This document shows, piece after piece, positions 10,762 through 22,197 of a stretch of DNA of 64,000 nt. A model generated the notes under the pieces. The model was not told the DNA's origin and ran no database searches. It was given only the letters and a program-made list of their open reading frames with translations. Both the position numbers and the translations under genes were made by a program. Where the stretch lies: the NCBI GenBank assembly GCA_031761405.1, contig JASEVX010000017.1, positions 10,169,675 to 10,233,674 on the forward strand, given 5' to 3'. Positions within the stretch are counted from its first letter, which is position 1. Each line of letters starts with the position of its first letter. This DNA comes from Serripes groenlandicus (Eukaryota > Mollusca > Bivalvia > Cardiida > Cardiidae).

Positions 10762-12182
10762 AACTAGAAATATCACTGAAGATGATAAATACCCCCAAAA
10801 CAGCACCTTGACTCAAAATATGGTTTACGACCGACCAACAAAAGGGCCATAACTCTGTAAACAAGAAAAAGTAACAAAGGGCAATAACTCTGTATTTAGA
10901 TTAAATAGAGTTATGGTTTCTGTACACTGCACTTTCTCTCAATGTGTTGTATCATCCTATGAAGTTTTATTAAATTCCAACAATTAGTTTTAAAGTTATG
11001 CTCCGGACAAGACTCTACGAATATGAAAAAGTAACAAACGGCAATAACTCTGTCATTATGTAAAGTAGAGTTATGTTTCTTGTACACTGCACTTCCTCTG
11101 ATTATGCTCTACCATTATATGTAGTTTTATTAGATTCCATCTATTAGTTATTAAGTAATTCTACGGACAAGAAAAAGTAACAAAGGGCAATAACTCTGTA
11201 TTTAGATAAAATAGAGTTATGGTTCCTGTACACCGCACTTCCTATCAATGTGTTGTATCATCCTATGAAGTTTATTCAAATTCCAACAATTTGTTTTAAA
11301 GTTATGCTCTGGACAAGACTCTACGAATAAGAAAAAGTAACAAAGGGCAATAACTCTGTAATTATGTAAATTAGAGTTATGGTTCTTGTACACTGCACTT
11401 CCTCTGATTATGCTCTACCATTGTATGCAGTTTTATTAGATTCCATCTGTTAGTTATTAAGTAATTCTCCGGACAAGAAAAAGTAACAAAGGGCAATAAC
11501 TCGGTATTTAGATTAAATAGAGTTATGGTTCCTGTACACTGCACTTTCTCTCAATGTGTGGTATCATCCTATGAAGTTTTAATAAATTCCAAGAATCAGT
11601 TTTAAAGTTATGCTCTGGACAAGACTCTACGAATAAGAAAAAGTAACAAAGGGCAATAACTCTGTAATTATGTAAATTAGAGTTATGGTTCTTGTACACT
11701 GCACTTCCTCTGATTATGCTCTACCATTGTATGCAGTTTTATTAGATTCCATCTGTTAGTTATTAAGTAATTCTCCGGACAAGGAAAAGTAACAAAGGGC
11801 AATAACTCTTTATTTAGATTAAATAGAGTTATGGTTCCTATACACTGCACTTCCTCTCAATGTGTTGTATCATCCTATGAAGTTTTATTAAATTCCAACA
11901 ATTAGTTTTAAAGTTATGCTCCGGACAAGACTCTACGAATAAGAAAAAGTAACAAAGGGCAATAACTTTGTATTTAGATAAAATAGAGTTATGGTTCCTG
12001 TACACCGCACTTCCTCTCAATGTGTTGTATCATCCTATGAAGTTTCGTTCAAATCCTATGTTGCATTGTTAAGATATGGTCCGGACAAAATATGGCTTCC
12101 GACCGACCGACCGACATACCGACCGACCGACCGACACAGTGACTCCTATATACCCCCCCAAAACTTTGTTTTTTGGGGGTAT
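10762..12182 (+). mobile_element. Element with dimeric tandem core inserted in the minisatellite
   Basis: Left end CTAGAAATATCACTGAAG, right end a hairpin (CCCCCCAAAAC/GTTTTTTGGGGG) closing with GGGTATAA. Between them are eight core units of about 145-160 bp, mostly alternating in type A (ends TATTTAGATTAAATAGAG) and type B (ATTATGTAAATTAGAG), so the true period is a dimer near 306 bp. A GACCGACCGACC run precedes the terminal hairpin. The minisatellite resumes at 12183. Related elements are at 62643, 49524 (-) and 35886 (-). The plan resembles the 'pearl' elements of bivalves, thought to be Helitron-related. Confidence 0.8.
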
Positions 12183-12275
12183 AATTAGAATATAATGCAC
12201 AGTTGCTTCTCAATAACCTATTAAATTAGGATGTAATGCAAACAGTTACTTCTCAATAACCCATGGAATAAAGGA
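12183..12275. repeat. Right remnant of the 39/41-bp minisatellite
   Basis: Two to three diverged units continue the array on the far side of the inserted element. Confidence 0.85.
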
Positions 12276-12437
12276 ATAACGTGAATAAAAAAAAAATGTT
12301 ACTCTAAATGAGTATGCAAGCTATTGTCCAAACACACAATTTGTAAAGGATATTTGAGCCAGGGCATGAGAAAAAGTACAAGTTGGCATTTCTTGTCCAT
12401 CTGCTTATCAGAATCTACATAAAGTTGTCAGTATCTT

Positions 12438-12667
12438 TTAACCCTTTCCCTCATACGACAATTCTGCAGCAGACGACTTTGAACGTATTTTCTCAAAACA
12501 TAGAAAATCTCCATAATTGAATGGATAACCTATGACAAAAAGTGGAAAACATTGTGGCAAAAGGAGAAATTGCACGTTTTGTGCAATTCCTTCTTTTGTC
12601 ACTATGTTTTCAAAAAGCTGTCTGCTGCAGAGGCGTCAGAAAGCGTCTATATGACGGAAAGGGTTAA
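12438..12667. mobile_element. TTAA MITE, copy 9
   Basis: Intact flanks and termini. Apex is GCAC/GTGC. Confidence 0.85.
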
Positions 12668-12889
12668 CAAACTTGTGTTACTAATATGTGAACACAGTAG
12701 AGTTGGATCTATACCGTTCACAAAAGCTAACTTGTACCTTTTTCTCATGTTCTGGCTAATTTTAGAAGGTACTAAAGCAAACAGGTGATAAAACTTGGTT
12801 CAGAAATTCTTACAAGGCTGTGACCTTGATTCTAGCCTTGAACTTATTTACAAGATGGCACGTTTAATATTGTTACCAGTTCATTTTAC

Positions 12890-13103
12890 TAACCCTTTCC
12901 CACATCAAATCAGACACTGACGACTTTGAAAATGTTTAGAAAAAATAAAGAAAATCTCAATAAATGAAAGTAATGTAATTGAATCAAGTTGAATAATTGT
13001 GGCAAAAGAATAAATAGATCCTTATGTGCAATTTCTTCTTTTGCCACGATCATTTCAAAAGTTGGCTATTGCAAAAATGTGTCTGCAGGTCTGACAGAGT
13101 TAA
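12890..13103. mobile_element. Type-B TTAA MITE, decayed
   Basis: AACCCTTTCCCACAT start and CTGACAGAGTTAA end. Internal hairpin mostly lost. Confidence 0.5.
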
Positions 13104-13860
13104 GTACAAGTCCTTGAAGAAAGAAAGATATAGAGCAAGCAAAACTTGTTTTAAATGTTTACCTCATATGTAGGGATGTCAACAGTTACCGATAGTAGTA
13201 AACGGTTAACCGTTTGATCTTCTGATCGGTTAACCTGTTAACCGAATAAAATCCATGATACGCAATATTCACTTACTTCCGTGCTTTGTTATTTTGCTTC
13301 ATGAGTAATACAATGTTATTTGTCATGCCAGCCACAATACACAATAACTTTTTTTTTCTCCAACCAACATGGCTTGAAGTAATCTCGTAGAGGGTCACCA
13401 AGGCTTGTTTCTACATTTTTACGAATTGGTCAGATACTTTTGGAGAAGTAGTTTTGATTATAGCCATATAAATCAGAACAGCCCTGCCCATGATGGTTAT
13501 GTGTTCAACAAATCAACATGGCCTGAGGGGATCTGATAGAGGGGCAACTTAGGAACATTTTTAAGGTTTCACTATAGCCATATGAGGCAAAACAGCCTGC
13601 ACTCTGGTAGCTTTGTTTTTCTACCAATCAACATGGCTTGAACGAATCTGATAGATGTTCACCAAAGGATTATTTCTACAAATTAATTTGGAAATTGGCC
13701 AGATACTTTTAGAGAATATGTTTTTTAAAGTTTTCACTTTAGCCATATAAGGCAAAATTGCCCGCACCCTGGTAGCTTTGTTTTATGACCAATCAACATG
13801 GCTTGAAGGAATCTGATAGATGGGTCACCAAAGGATTATTTCTACAAAATAATTGGGAAA
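13104..13860. repeat. Arrayed 'CAACATGGCTTGAA' repeats
   Basis: Contains repeated modules of about 130-180 bp built on CAATCAACATGGCTTGAA, GGGTCACCAAAGGA and CATATAAGGCAAAA. The same modules recur at 14080-14640 and 18880-19440. No exon is supported. Confidence 0.6.
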
Positions 13861-13861
13861 T

Positions 13862-15075
13862 CGGCCAAGAGGGCCAAGATGGCCCTAAATCGATCTCCTG
13901 AGTGATAGTAAATAAGTAGCAAATATTTAACTGCAAATATCTGGGAAAATTTAATCAGGAGTGCAAATGAAACTGCAAGGAGTGGACACTGTTAAAGAAA
14001 TAGTAAAATGGCTTATCAGTCAGGGCCATTTGTATCTTGAAATCTAAAAAGAACTTTAATAAGAATGGAATTATAAAGTTTTGTCATGTTGTGCCTTTCC
14101 TGATGCCGCCATGCTATCCTGTTTTTCAACGAAATCAATATGGCTTGGTCATTTTTGTAGATGGTCACTCAAAAAACATTCTACCAAATTATCTTGGAAT
14201 TGGACAAGCAGATTATGGAAGAAAAGGATTTTAAAGTTTGGGTATTTTTCTCACTTTCTGATGCCGCAGCAACCAAAGTTCTACACAGAATGTAAGTCTT
14301 TGAACAATTTTGATAGAGGACCAACAAAGGAACATTCCTGTGAAGTTAAGTTGAAAATGGTCCCTAGGAATGGTAGGTAGGAGTTGTCATTTGTAGCTAA
14401 AAGTTCAATTTACCCCTTTTGTTATGACGCCTAGATGCTATAATTTTGTAACCAATCAATATGGCTTGAACAAATTAAGTAGAGGATCACTAAAGTAAGA
14501 TTCCTATTCAATTTTCTTAAAGTTTTCATTCAAGCCATATAAGGCCAAATAGCCTCGCCACCTGGCGGCCATGTTTTTCGAACAATCAACATGGCTTGAA
14601 GGAATCTGATAGTGGGTCACTTAAGGAACATTCTGAATCTTTATCTTGAAAAATACTGAGAGGTCGTTGACCTTCTCCAGGAGTGAATGTAAAGGTAGAA
14701 TTTCTGTTTTCAATATCTGCATCATCCAACAATGTGTCAATATTGGTAATGTAAAGGACATGTGACAAAGAAATGAAGTTTTTATCGTGATCACAAAGTC
14801 AATTATAACAATTTTGCCAAATTTAAAGGGCCATAATTCAAAAGGAACCAAGCTCTCATGTATATCTAGCTACTGTATAAGTTTGGTAAACATCTAATAA
14901 TAAATGATGACTTTTACTTGGTTTTCGAAAGTAACTGAGCTCTCATGGATATCTAGCTACTGAATAAGTTTGGTAAACATCGGATAAAATGAAGACTTTA
15001 TCGTGTTCACAAGAAATTGTGGACAGATGGCGGAAGATCACAAAAGCTCACCTTGTCACTACGTGACAGGTGAGC
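13862..15075 (+). mobile_element. Dispersed element, AAGAGGGCCAAGATGG...GTGAGCTAAAAA family
   Basis: Start resembles the elements at 16253 and 21192. The end is GACAGGTGAGCTAAAAA after a short hairpin (CTCACCTTGTCACTACGTGACAGGTGAG). It carries CAACATGGCTTGAA modules and a helicase-related peptide fragment on the - strand. Confidence 0.55.
14631..14750 (-). pseudogene. Helitron-type replicase/helicase fragment
   Basis: The - strand translation contains TFTPGEGQRPLSIFQDKDSE. I recognise the PGEG-(K/Q)-x-P-x-(S/P)-(L/I)-F-x-D-K pattern from the region upstream of the Helitron helicase-like domain in animal Helitron proteins. Only about 40 residues match; beyond E the sequence returns to the CAACATGGCTTGAA repeat. 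It is a truncated relic. Confidence 0.5.
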
Positions 15076-15447
15076 TAAAAAGTCATTAAAATTGGTTGTT
15101 TTGATTATATAAATAGCAATGCAATATGAAATTTGCACGAGATGACTGATAAGCGCTACAGACAGACTAAAGGGCAAACAGCCAGACTGCTAAATAGACT
15201 TAAATAAACCAGGTCCTGCAATCATGTACAGATAAATTTAAAATCTACCTTAATGACTGCATGTTCATCTATTTACCTGATTTCACATTTGTTCATACAT
15301 GATTTTAAAATATGCAGTATAATATTGAAAGAAAGTTGAAAATACTGTGGTAAACGAAGTAAATTGCTTTTTATTGTTAGAAAATTCTGTTTTACAATCC
15401 ATACTATTTTCAAAAGTTATAACAATGTGTTAGATGTTGACTGTATC

Positions 15448-15678
15448 TTAACCCTTTCCTGCATGTACATGCTTTCTGACCTATCTACAGTATACAATTT
15501 TTACCAAAATTAAGGTAAATGGAGAAATTGGTCATATTGAACAATTTCTCCTTTTGTCACAATGTTTTCAACTGTATTTAATCGATATACTTTCATTTAT
15601 AAATAAGAGTTTAGATATTCTTTCCAGTTGTTTTCAAAGTCGTCTGCCTCAGATATGTCATAAGAGGGAAAGGGTTAA
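15448..15678. mobile_element. TTAA MITE, diverged
   Basis: TTAA on both sides. Left terminus CCCTTTCCTGCATG, right terminus GAGGGAAAGGG. Apex changed to GGTC/GAAC. Confidence 0.7.
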
Positions 15679-15921
15679 CTCTACAGTGTCCTTGAGCCTC
15701 AGTCAGACACTATTACATCACCCCATGAACCACTCATTGTACATTGGAGAAAACAATGGTAGGGGAAGTGAATTACCTCATAGGCCAATGTCTACTCTTT
15801 CAAATTGAAATCCTTCTGCAGACATGAAGAAACTAAATTCTTGAATTATCATAAATTATGAATCTTTAATATTGAGGCAATTTTTCTCACATAGTGATTA
15901 AGGATTATCTATCTTAAGCTC

Positions 15922-16150
15922 TTAAATCCTTTCCCTCATATAGACGCTTTTTGACGCTTCTGCAGCAGACAGCTTTGAAAACATAGTGACAAAAGAAGAA
16001 ATTGCTCAAAACAACCAATTTCTCCTTTTGACACAATGTTTTCCACTTTTAGTCATAGGTTATCCATTCAATTATAGAGATATTCTATATTTTGACAAAA
16101 TATGTTCAAAGTCGTCTGCTGCAGAATTGTCGTATGAGGGAAAGGGTTAA
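15922..16150. mobile_element. TTAA MITE, copy 10
   Basis: TTAA flanks; left CCC has become ATCC. Apex GCTC/ACCA is no longer fully paired. Confidence 0.8.
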
Positions 16151-16173
16151 GTGTTGAACAGTCCTCTATACTT

Positions 16174-17232
16174 TAACCCTTTCCCTCATATAGACGCTTT
16201 CTGACGCGTCTGCAGAAGATACCTGTTTGAATAAATGATGACAAAAGAAACAAGAGGCCCATGAGGGCCTATGCTCTACTGGTATGGTTCTTTGGTCATT
16301 TTCAATCCAGAGTATGTATGTATGGTGAAGATCGGATAGTAAATGGAGGCTCTTTTGTTTTCACAAGCTGTATTATAGTAATTTTTACAATTTCATGGGC
16401 CATAATCCAGTCTTGCATTGGCGGATCTGGCTGGTTTTCAAAAGGAACCAAGCTCTAATCAGTATTTAACTACTATCTAAGTTTGGTGAAGATCAGATAG
16501 TAAATGGAGCCTCTATTGTGTTCACATGCTCAATTATAGCAATTTGGACAATTTCAAGGGCCATAATCCAGTCTTGCATGGGCGGATCTCGCTGGTTTTC
16601 GAAAGGAACCAAGCTCTCATGGATATCTAACTACTGTATAAGTGTGGTTGAGATACAATCAAAAGTGAAGACTGTATCGTGTTAACAAGCTCTTTTATAG
16701 CAATTTTGACCATTTTAAGGGCCATAATCCAGTCATGCATGGGCGGATCTGGCTGGTTTTCGAAAGGAACTGAGCTCTCATGGATATCTAACTACTGTAT
16801 AAGTTTGGTTGAGATACAATCAAAAGTGAAGACTGTATCGTGTTAACAAGCTCTTTTATAGCAATTTTGACCATTTCAAGGGCCATAATCCAGTCATGCA
16901 TGGGCGGATCTGGCTGGTTTTCGAAAGGAACCGAGCTCTCATGGATATCTAACTACTGTATAAGTTTGGTTGAGATACAATCAAAAGTGAAGACTGTATC
17001 GTGTTAACAAGAAATTGTTTACGGACGGACGCACACACGACGGACAAATCGCCACGACATAAGCCCTTCTGGCCTTTGGCCAGTAGAGCTAAAAATTGCT
17101 CAAGACAAGCAATTTCTCCTTTTGTCACCATGTTTTCAACTCTATTCCATTATTGTACTTTCATTTAAAGGGAGATCCCAACTGTTTTCAGGTATGTCTG
17201 CTGCGGATTTGATGAATGTGGGAAAGGGTTAA
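16174..17232. mobile_element. TTAA MITE interrupted by a second element
   Basis: Left part 16174-16252 ends inside the GACAAAAGAA hairpin arm. Right part resumes at about 17094 with TTGCTCAAGACAAGCAATTT and runs to the TTAA at 17229. The intervening 16253-17093 is the GAGCTAAAAA-family element. Confidence 0.8.
16253..17093 (+). mobile_element. CAAGAGGCCCATGAGG...GAGCTAAAAA element with tandem core
   Basis: Starts CAAGAGGCCCATGAGGGCCT and ends with a CTGGCC-TTT-GGCCAG hairpin followed by TAGAGCTAAAA. Between lie about five copies of a roughly 145-160-bp core with CATGCATGGGCGGATCTGGC. Because it split a MITE of known sequence, both boundaries are well placed; no clear target duplication beyond A residues is seen. 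Hairpin plus CTAA-type end and lack of duplication are compatible with a Helitron-like element, without proof. Confidence 0.7.
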
Positions 17233-17458
17233 CCCTTTCCCTCATATAGACGCTTTCTGACGCCTCTGCAGCAGACAGCTTTTTGAAAACATAGTGACAA
17301 AAGAAGAAATTGCACAAAACGTGCAATTTCTCCTTTTACCACAATGTTTTCCACTTTTTGTCATAGGTTATCCATTTAATTATAGAGATTTTCTACTTTT
17401 TGTTAAAATATGTTAAAAGTCGTCTGCTGCAGAATTGTCGTATGAGGGAAAGGGTTAA
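17229..17458. mobile_element. TTAA MITE, copy 11 (shares its TTAA with the previous one)
   Basis: Intact. Apex GCAC/GTGC. The left TTAA is the right TTAA of the interrupted copy, so the second insertion used the duplicated target. Confidence 0.85.
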
Positions 17459-17651
17459 GGAAAACTGTCCCAGTCACCAGGGCCTAGTAGTCATGTTTTC
17501 AAGGTATCACTAATTTCAACAATTTTGGTAGAGGGTCGGTAGAGGGTCACTATAGGAACATAAGGAATGAAACTGGGACAGTGGTATGGGTAAAGATGTT
17601 TTAAAAATGTTTTCATATTTTTAGCAGTGACGACCATCATGTTCAGTGATC

Positions 17652-18172
17652 ATTAACCCCTTTCCCACATAAAACAATATTTCAGCAGACAACTTTGAAA
17701 CCATTAAGTCTAAAATATGGAAACTCTCTATCATTGAAAGCACAATTTATTGATAAAGTTTTGACAAAAGGAGAAACTCTTCATTAAGAGCAATTTCTCC
17801 ATTTGTCTCAATATTTTTAAAAGTCTTCTGCTGCAGAGGCATCAGAGAACGTCTATATGTTGAAAAGAGTTAAAAGAAAATTTGAACAATCTTGGTAGAG
17901 GGTCACCTAAAGAACAGGCCAGTACTTTTGGACAAGAACATTTTAGCCCTTTCCCACATACGACAAATCTACAGCAGAAGACTTTGAAAACATAGTGACA
18001 GCAACCCTTAAAAATCTCCATAAAAAAAAGCTTAATTGTTAAATAAAGTTGAAAACATTGTGGCCAAAGGTGAAATTGCTCATGATGAGCAATTTCCCCT
18101 TTGGCCACAATGTTTTCAAAAGACGTCTGCTGCTATTGCGTCAAAATGCGTCTGCAGTTGGGAAAGGGTTAA
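17652..18172. mobile_element. Two type-B TTAA MITEs (about 17652-17872 and 17942-18172)
   Basis: Both start CCCTTTCCCACATA. The second is better preserved, with apex GCTCATGATGAGC and right end GTTGGGAAAGGGTTAA. Confidence 0.65.
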
Positions 18173-18790
18173 TGTGAAATTTCACTAAGAACCTCAAACA
18201 AAGACACGAAGACTTGAAACAAAAAGATGTGAGTTGTGCCTTTTTCCTAACACAGATATTTCATTTATTATAAACATAGGCTGAAAAGGAGAAATTACAT
18301 AGCCAGTTGCATACATGATGAACAATTTTGATGTCTTCCTTATCCAGAATATTTTCACATACTACAGTTACCAACATCATCGAATTGACAAATTGATTGT
18401 ATCCTTATTGGATCATGAGCATGAATGGAATGATATTGAAACGCTTTAAGAGTGGATTGGAAATTACTGCTCTGATTGAAACATTCATAATGATAGAAAC
18501 AATCCAATAATGAACAACATATCAATATTTTTTATATGAATTAATTTTGGACCTAATTGTTAAGAGGACTGATATATTATGGATTTGCAAATCAAGAAAG
18601 AATTAAACAGTAAATGGCATAGACAAGGTCAATCAATCATAGACCCTGGTGATAATAGATCATCAAATAAAAACTTCAAAAGAATATTTAATTTAGAATT
18701 GTGTAGATCATTTATTTTGAACCATTTATCAGGTCTTAATATAATCACTCGGTCAAACAAAGGCAAGTATGTTGAACTGGCAATATATTA
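18173..18790. other. Non-repetitive DNA, no exon recognised
   Basis: No family of repeat is visible and no splice-flanked conserved peptide was found on either strand. One open frame of about 70 codons (18579-18791) looks like chance. Confidence 0.4.
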
Positions 18791-18792
18791 AT

Positions 18793-19672
18793 AGCAAGAG
18801 GCCCAAGAGGGCCAGTATTGCTCCACTGCCATTAGGCAAAAATTAAATCTCCAAACAGCACAGCCCCGTCGTTGCCATGCTTTTTGACCAATCACGATGG
18901 CTTGAACGAATCTCGTAGTGTCACCCAAGGAAAATTTCTTCAAAATTATTTGAAAATTGGCCAAATAAATTAGGAGGAGAATATTTTTTAAAGTTTTCAC
19001 TAAAGCCAATAGCCCCCCTAGCAGCCATTTTTTAAAACCAATCAACATGGCTTGGTGGAATCTGATAGAGTCATTGACAATCAACATGGATTGAAGAAAT
19101 CTGATAGAGGGTGACCCAAGTTTTCACTATAGCTATATAAGGCAAAATAGCCTTGCCCCCTGGCGGCCATATTTTTTACCAATCAACATGGCTTGAAGGA
19201 ATCCGATAGAGGGTCATCCTAAGAACATTTCTACAAAATTATTTGAAAATTGGCCACACTTTCAGAAGATTTTCTCTATAGCCATATAAGGCAAAACAAT
19301 AGCCCCACCATCTGGCGGCCATGTTTTTTTGACCAATCAGCATAGCTTTAAGGAATCTGAAAAAGGGTCATTCAAAGAACATTTCTTTAACATTATTTGA
19401 AAATTGGCCTAACAGTCTTTGATGAGAACAATTTTAAAGTTTTGTCTTTTGGTTGTCATGGAAACCAGAATTTTTGTATTGATCCAGAAATGTTGAAGGA
19501 ATTTAGGAGAGGACATTGAGAGGATGCTTCATATGAAGTTTCATCCCAATTAGCCAAGTGGTTAGGGAGAAGATGTCGTTTGAAGCAAACTGTTGACGCA
19601 CAGATGCAAGCATGTATGCATGACAGACAATTCGCCATGACATATGCTCGACTGGCTGAAATGGGAGCTAAA
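18793..19672 (+). mobile_element. CAAGAGGCCCAAGAGGGCC...GAGCTAAAAA element
   Basis: Starts at CAAGAGGCCCAAGAGGGCCA and ends TGGGAGCTAAAAA. Its core has several CAACATGGCTTGAAGGAATC modules, unlike the core of the 16253 copy. Confidence 0.65.
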
Positions 19673-20029
19673 AATGTATGATGATTTCTAATAAAAGGAA
19701 ATGTGGTGTGCACGCTAGATGGTATGTTTATATTTTATATTTTGAATAAGTGTAGAAGTGTCACCAAAGGAATGTTAGTGCAAAATTAATTTCAAATTGG
19801 GCAAGTACGTGTGCACAAAATGTTTTAAATGTTTCCTTTCTAAATAAAGTTTTGCATGAAATTAAATTGTTTAAACAACTTTAAATGATAAACACATAAG
19901 GTATGTTCCTTTTAAATTATTTTAAAATGTATTCATTGATGGAGGAGGAGGAAAAGGTGTTTGAACATGTGTGAAGGTGAGTGAGTGAGTGATCACAATA
20001 ACACTTCCTGCACTTTGTGCTCCAGTCAC

Positions 20030-20215
20030 AGTCAACAGATACAACAAATCTGCAGCATATGACTTTGAAAACATGCTGACAAAAACCGTGAAAAATATCA
20101 ATAAAAGCCTAATTATTAAATAAAGTTGAAAACATTATGGCCAAAGGAGAAATTGCTCTTCATGGCCACAATGATTTCAAAAGTCGTCTGCTGCTATTGC
20201 ATCAAAATTAAGAGC
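20030..20215. mobile_element. Type-B TTAA MITE, truncated
   Basis: ATACAACAAATCTGCAGC start and a hairpin pair around GGCCAAAGGAG. It ends directly beside the TBC1D20 exon 2 donor region. Confidence 0.55.
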
Positions 20216-20234
20216 TCTGTTTGAACGAGAGTAC

Positions 20235-20417
20235 CTGGTTTCGGTGGTATGTTGTCCACATCTACATTCAACATTTTGGGCCATGCTCTCTGTCTGAGTT
20301 CGTCTGTCACAAATCCCCCACTACTGATGGCAAACTCACGGAGTTTGGACTCCACATCCCTGGGATTCTCATTTAGTACCTGCAAAATCTTCTCTTTCTT
20401 TTCTTTGTACATACAAT
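20235..20417 (-). CDS. TBC1D20: TBC1D20-like Rab GTPase-activating protein, coding exon 2
   Basis: The exon encodes about 61 residues just before the TBC domain core. It includes KEKILQVLNENPRDV, the FAISSGGFVTDELRQRAW helix and PKMLNV, which line up with the N-terminal part of vertebrate TBC1D20 (SEGGLLTDEIRRKVWPKLLNV). Acceptor is TTTTTTCAG; donor is CCAG/GTACTC. Phase 1 on entry joins with the G left by exon 1. TBC1D20 is an ER-anchored GAP for Rab1, with the catalytic Arg and Gln fingers in later exons. Those exons and the C-terminal membrane anchor were not found in the 20 kb to the left; they may be there in short form or beyond the window. Confidence 0.85.
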
Positions 20418-20463
20418 CTGAAAAAAGCATAATGGTTGAATTGATAAATCCGATAAATAATAT

Positions 20464-20847
20464 ATTTAACCCTTTCCCACATACAACAAATCTGCAGCAG
20501 ATGACTTTGAAAACAATTAGAGAAGAAAAAGTGAAACTCTTTATATATATAATATTTGTCTGTATTAGAAAAGGGTAATAAACAATTTAAAACTTATCTA
20601 CTGTGCATGTTTCGTTTTGTTTAATATATTTGTTTATTTCACCCTTTCCCGCAAACATCTGCACCAGACAACTTTGAAATCATAAAAGCAAAACTGTAGA
20701 AACTTTTCATAAATGAAATTATAATTATTGAATAGAGTTGAAAACATTGTGACAAAAGGAGATATTGCTCAAAAGGAGCACTCTCTCCTTTTGCCACAAT
20801 GTTTTCAAAGTCCTCCTCTGCAGATGCATCAATATTTACCTCATACG
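20464..20847. mobile_element. Two decayed type-B MITEs in TBC1D20 intron 1
   Basis: A partial copy begins TTTAACCCTTTCCCACATAC at 20466. A second runs about 20640-20847 with hairpin arms GACAAAAGGAGATATTGCTC / GAGCACTCTCTCCTTTTGCC. Confidence 0.55.
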
Positions 20848-21057
20848 GCAATTCTGCAGCAGACGACTTTGAATGTATTTTGTCAAAACATAGAAAATCT
20901 CCATAATTGAATGGATCACCTATGACTTAAAGTGGAAAACATTGTGGCAAAAGGAGAAATTGCACGTTTTGTGCAATTTCTTCTTTTGTCACTATGTTTT
21001 CAAAAAACTGTCTGCTGCAGAGGCGTTCGAAAGCGTTTATATGAGGGAAAGGGTTAA
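20836..21057. mobile_element. TTAA MITE, left end degraded
   Basis: Right end GAGGGAAAGGGTTAA is intact. Left terminus has eroded to ATTTACCTCATACGG. Apex is GCAC/GTGC. Confidence 0.75.
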
Positions 21058-21191
21058 GATTGGATATATAGTCACATGACCTAGAAACCCCCGAAAAAGA
21101 TATTGCGCAGTCAGATTGCACGATGCATGTTGTCTCATTATCATGACCATATCTCCCACTTGAAAATCCTATTTAGGATTAAAAAAAATTA

Positions 21192-21958
21192 AACAAGAGG
21201 ACCAAGATGGACCTAAGTTGATCACCGGAGTGATGGAAAAGTAGTAAATGTGTAATTGTTAATGCCAGCTAAATGTTTAATCAAGAGTGAAAGCTAAAAG
21301 TAATAATCATGAACTGTTGAACTAATTACACAAAAATAACAAGGGTAGCTAGCCCCAGTTCTTTGCGACCAATTAATATGACAATTTCATATAAGGACGT
21401 TTTTCAAAATTAATTTGAAATCAGGAGAATAATTTTAAAATCGTGTCTTTTAACCCCCAATTTCTTCTGCTCTCCAGCAGCCATGTTCTTCAACCAATCA
21501 CAGGGCCTTTTTTCCAGAAATTGGGAAGAGGCCTTAGCCTTTCATTTTGGGAAATTTTAGCGCGATTTTTTGCCAAATTGGGAAAAATTAGACATATAAC
21601 ATGTGGCTATATAAATAGTCCTTTTTACAATAACTTAAGACTTTTGGTTTATATAATGCAATTAAACAATCATATTACCGTAAACAAGACAAATATATAT
21701 GTTAATAGTGTATTCCACTTCACTTCACTTAAAAAAAAAAAATTTTTTTTTTTTTTTAGATTTTGGGAAATATTTTTTTCCAATTGGGAAAAAAACAACG
21801 TTTTTTCAATTGGGAAGACACCGTTTAACGGCGTCACTTATATAAGGTAAAAAGGCCCTGAATCATTGTAGCTTGTATAATTTTGAAAACTATTTGCAGA
21901 GGGTCTTAAGGAACATATGTGTCAAATTATCTTGTAATCAGATAACTCAGAATCGGAG
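21192..21958 (+). mobile_element. CAAGAGGACCAAGATGGACC element, truncated
   Basis: Begins CAAGAGGACCAAGATGGACC. A hAT-like element is inserted at 21501. The expected GAGCTAAAAA end is missing. Confidence 0.5.
21501..21860. mobile_element. CAGGG-type hAT-like MITE, 5-bp target duplication AATCA
   Basis: Termini CAGGGCCTTTTTTCC and GGTAAAAAGGCCCTG are inverted copies. AATCA lies on both sides (21496-21500, 21861-21865), and removing one copy restores the host repeat (ACCAATCA...). Inside are many ATTGGGAAAA words. CAGGG ends are usual for hAT elements; a 5-bp rather than 8-bp duplication points to a hAT5-like group. Confidence 0.75.
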
Positions 21959-21969
21959 GAAACTTGAAA

Positions 21970-22197
21970 GCTTTTTCAACATACAACAAATCTGCAGCAG
22001 ACGACTTTGAACATATTTTGCCAAAAAATAGAAAATCTTTATAATTGAATGGATAACCTATGACTTAAAGTGAAAAACATTGTGGCAAAAGGAAAAATTG
22101 CTCGTTTTGAGCAATTTCTTCTTTTGTCACTATATTTTTAATAAGCCGTCTGCTGCAGAGGTGTCAGAAAGCGTTTATATGAGGGGAAGGGTAAACC
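21970..22197. mobile_element. TTAA-type MITE, ends degraded
   Basis: Apex GCTC/GAGC. Left end truncated at ACATACAACAAATC; right end GAGGGGAAGGGTAAA. Confidence 0.65.

Noticed and set aside
14037..14380. Open frames of 65-99 codons
   Set aside because: They fall in CAACATGGCTTGAA repeat modules found several times in the window.
19456..19713. Minus-strand frame of 85 codons
   Set aside because: It is the 3' part of a GAGCTAAAAA-family element, similar to 3960-4137.
20235..20417. Alternative that this exon belongs to another TBC protein
   Set aside because: The GGF(V/L)TDE(L/I)R(Q/R) then W-P-K-(M/L)-LNV order fits TBC1D20 better than other TBC families I know, though only a search can settle it.
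21443..21850. 135-codon frame rich in FFF and NWEK
   Set aside because: Lies in a hAT-like MITE and A/T runs; composition is that of low-complexity DNA.
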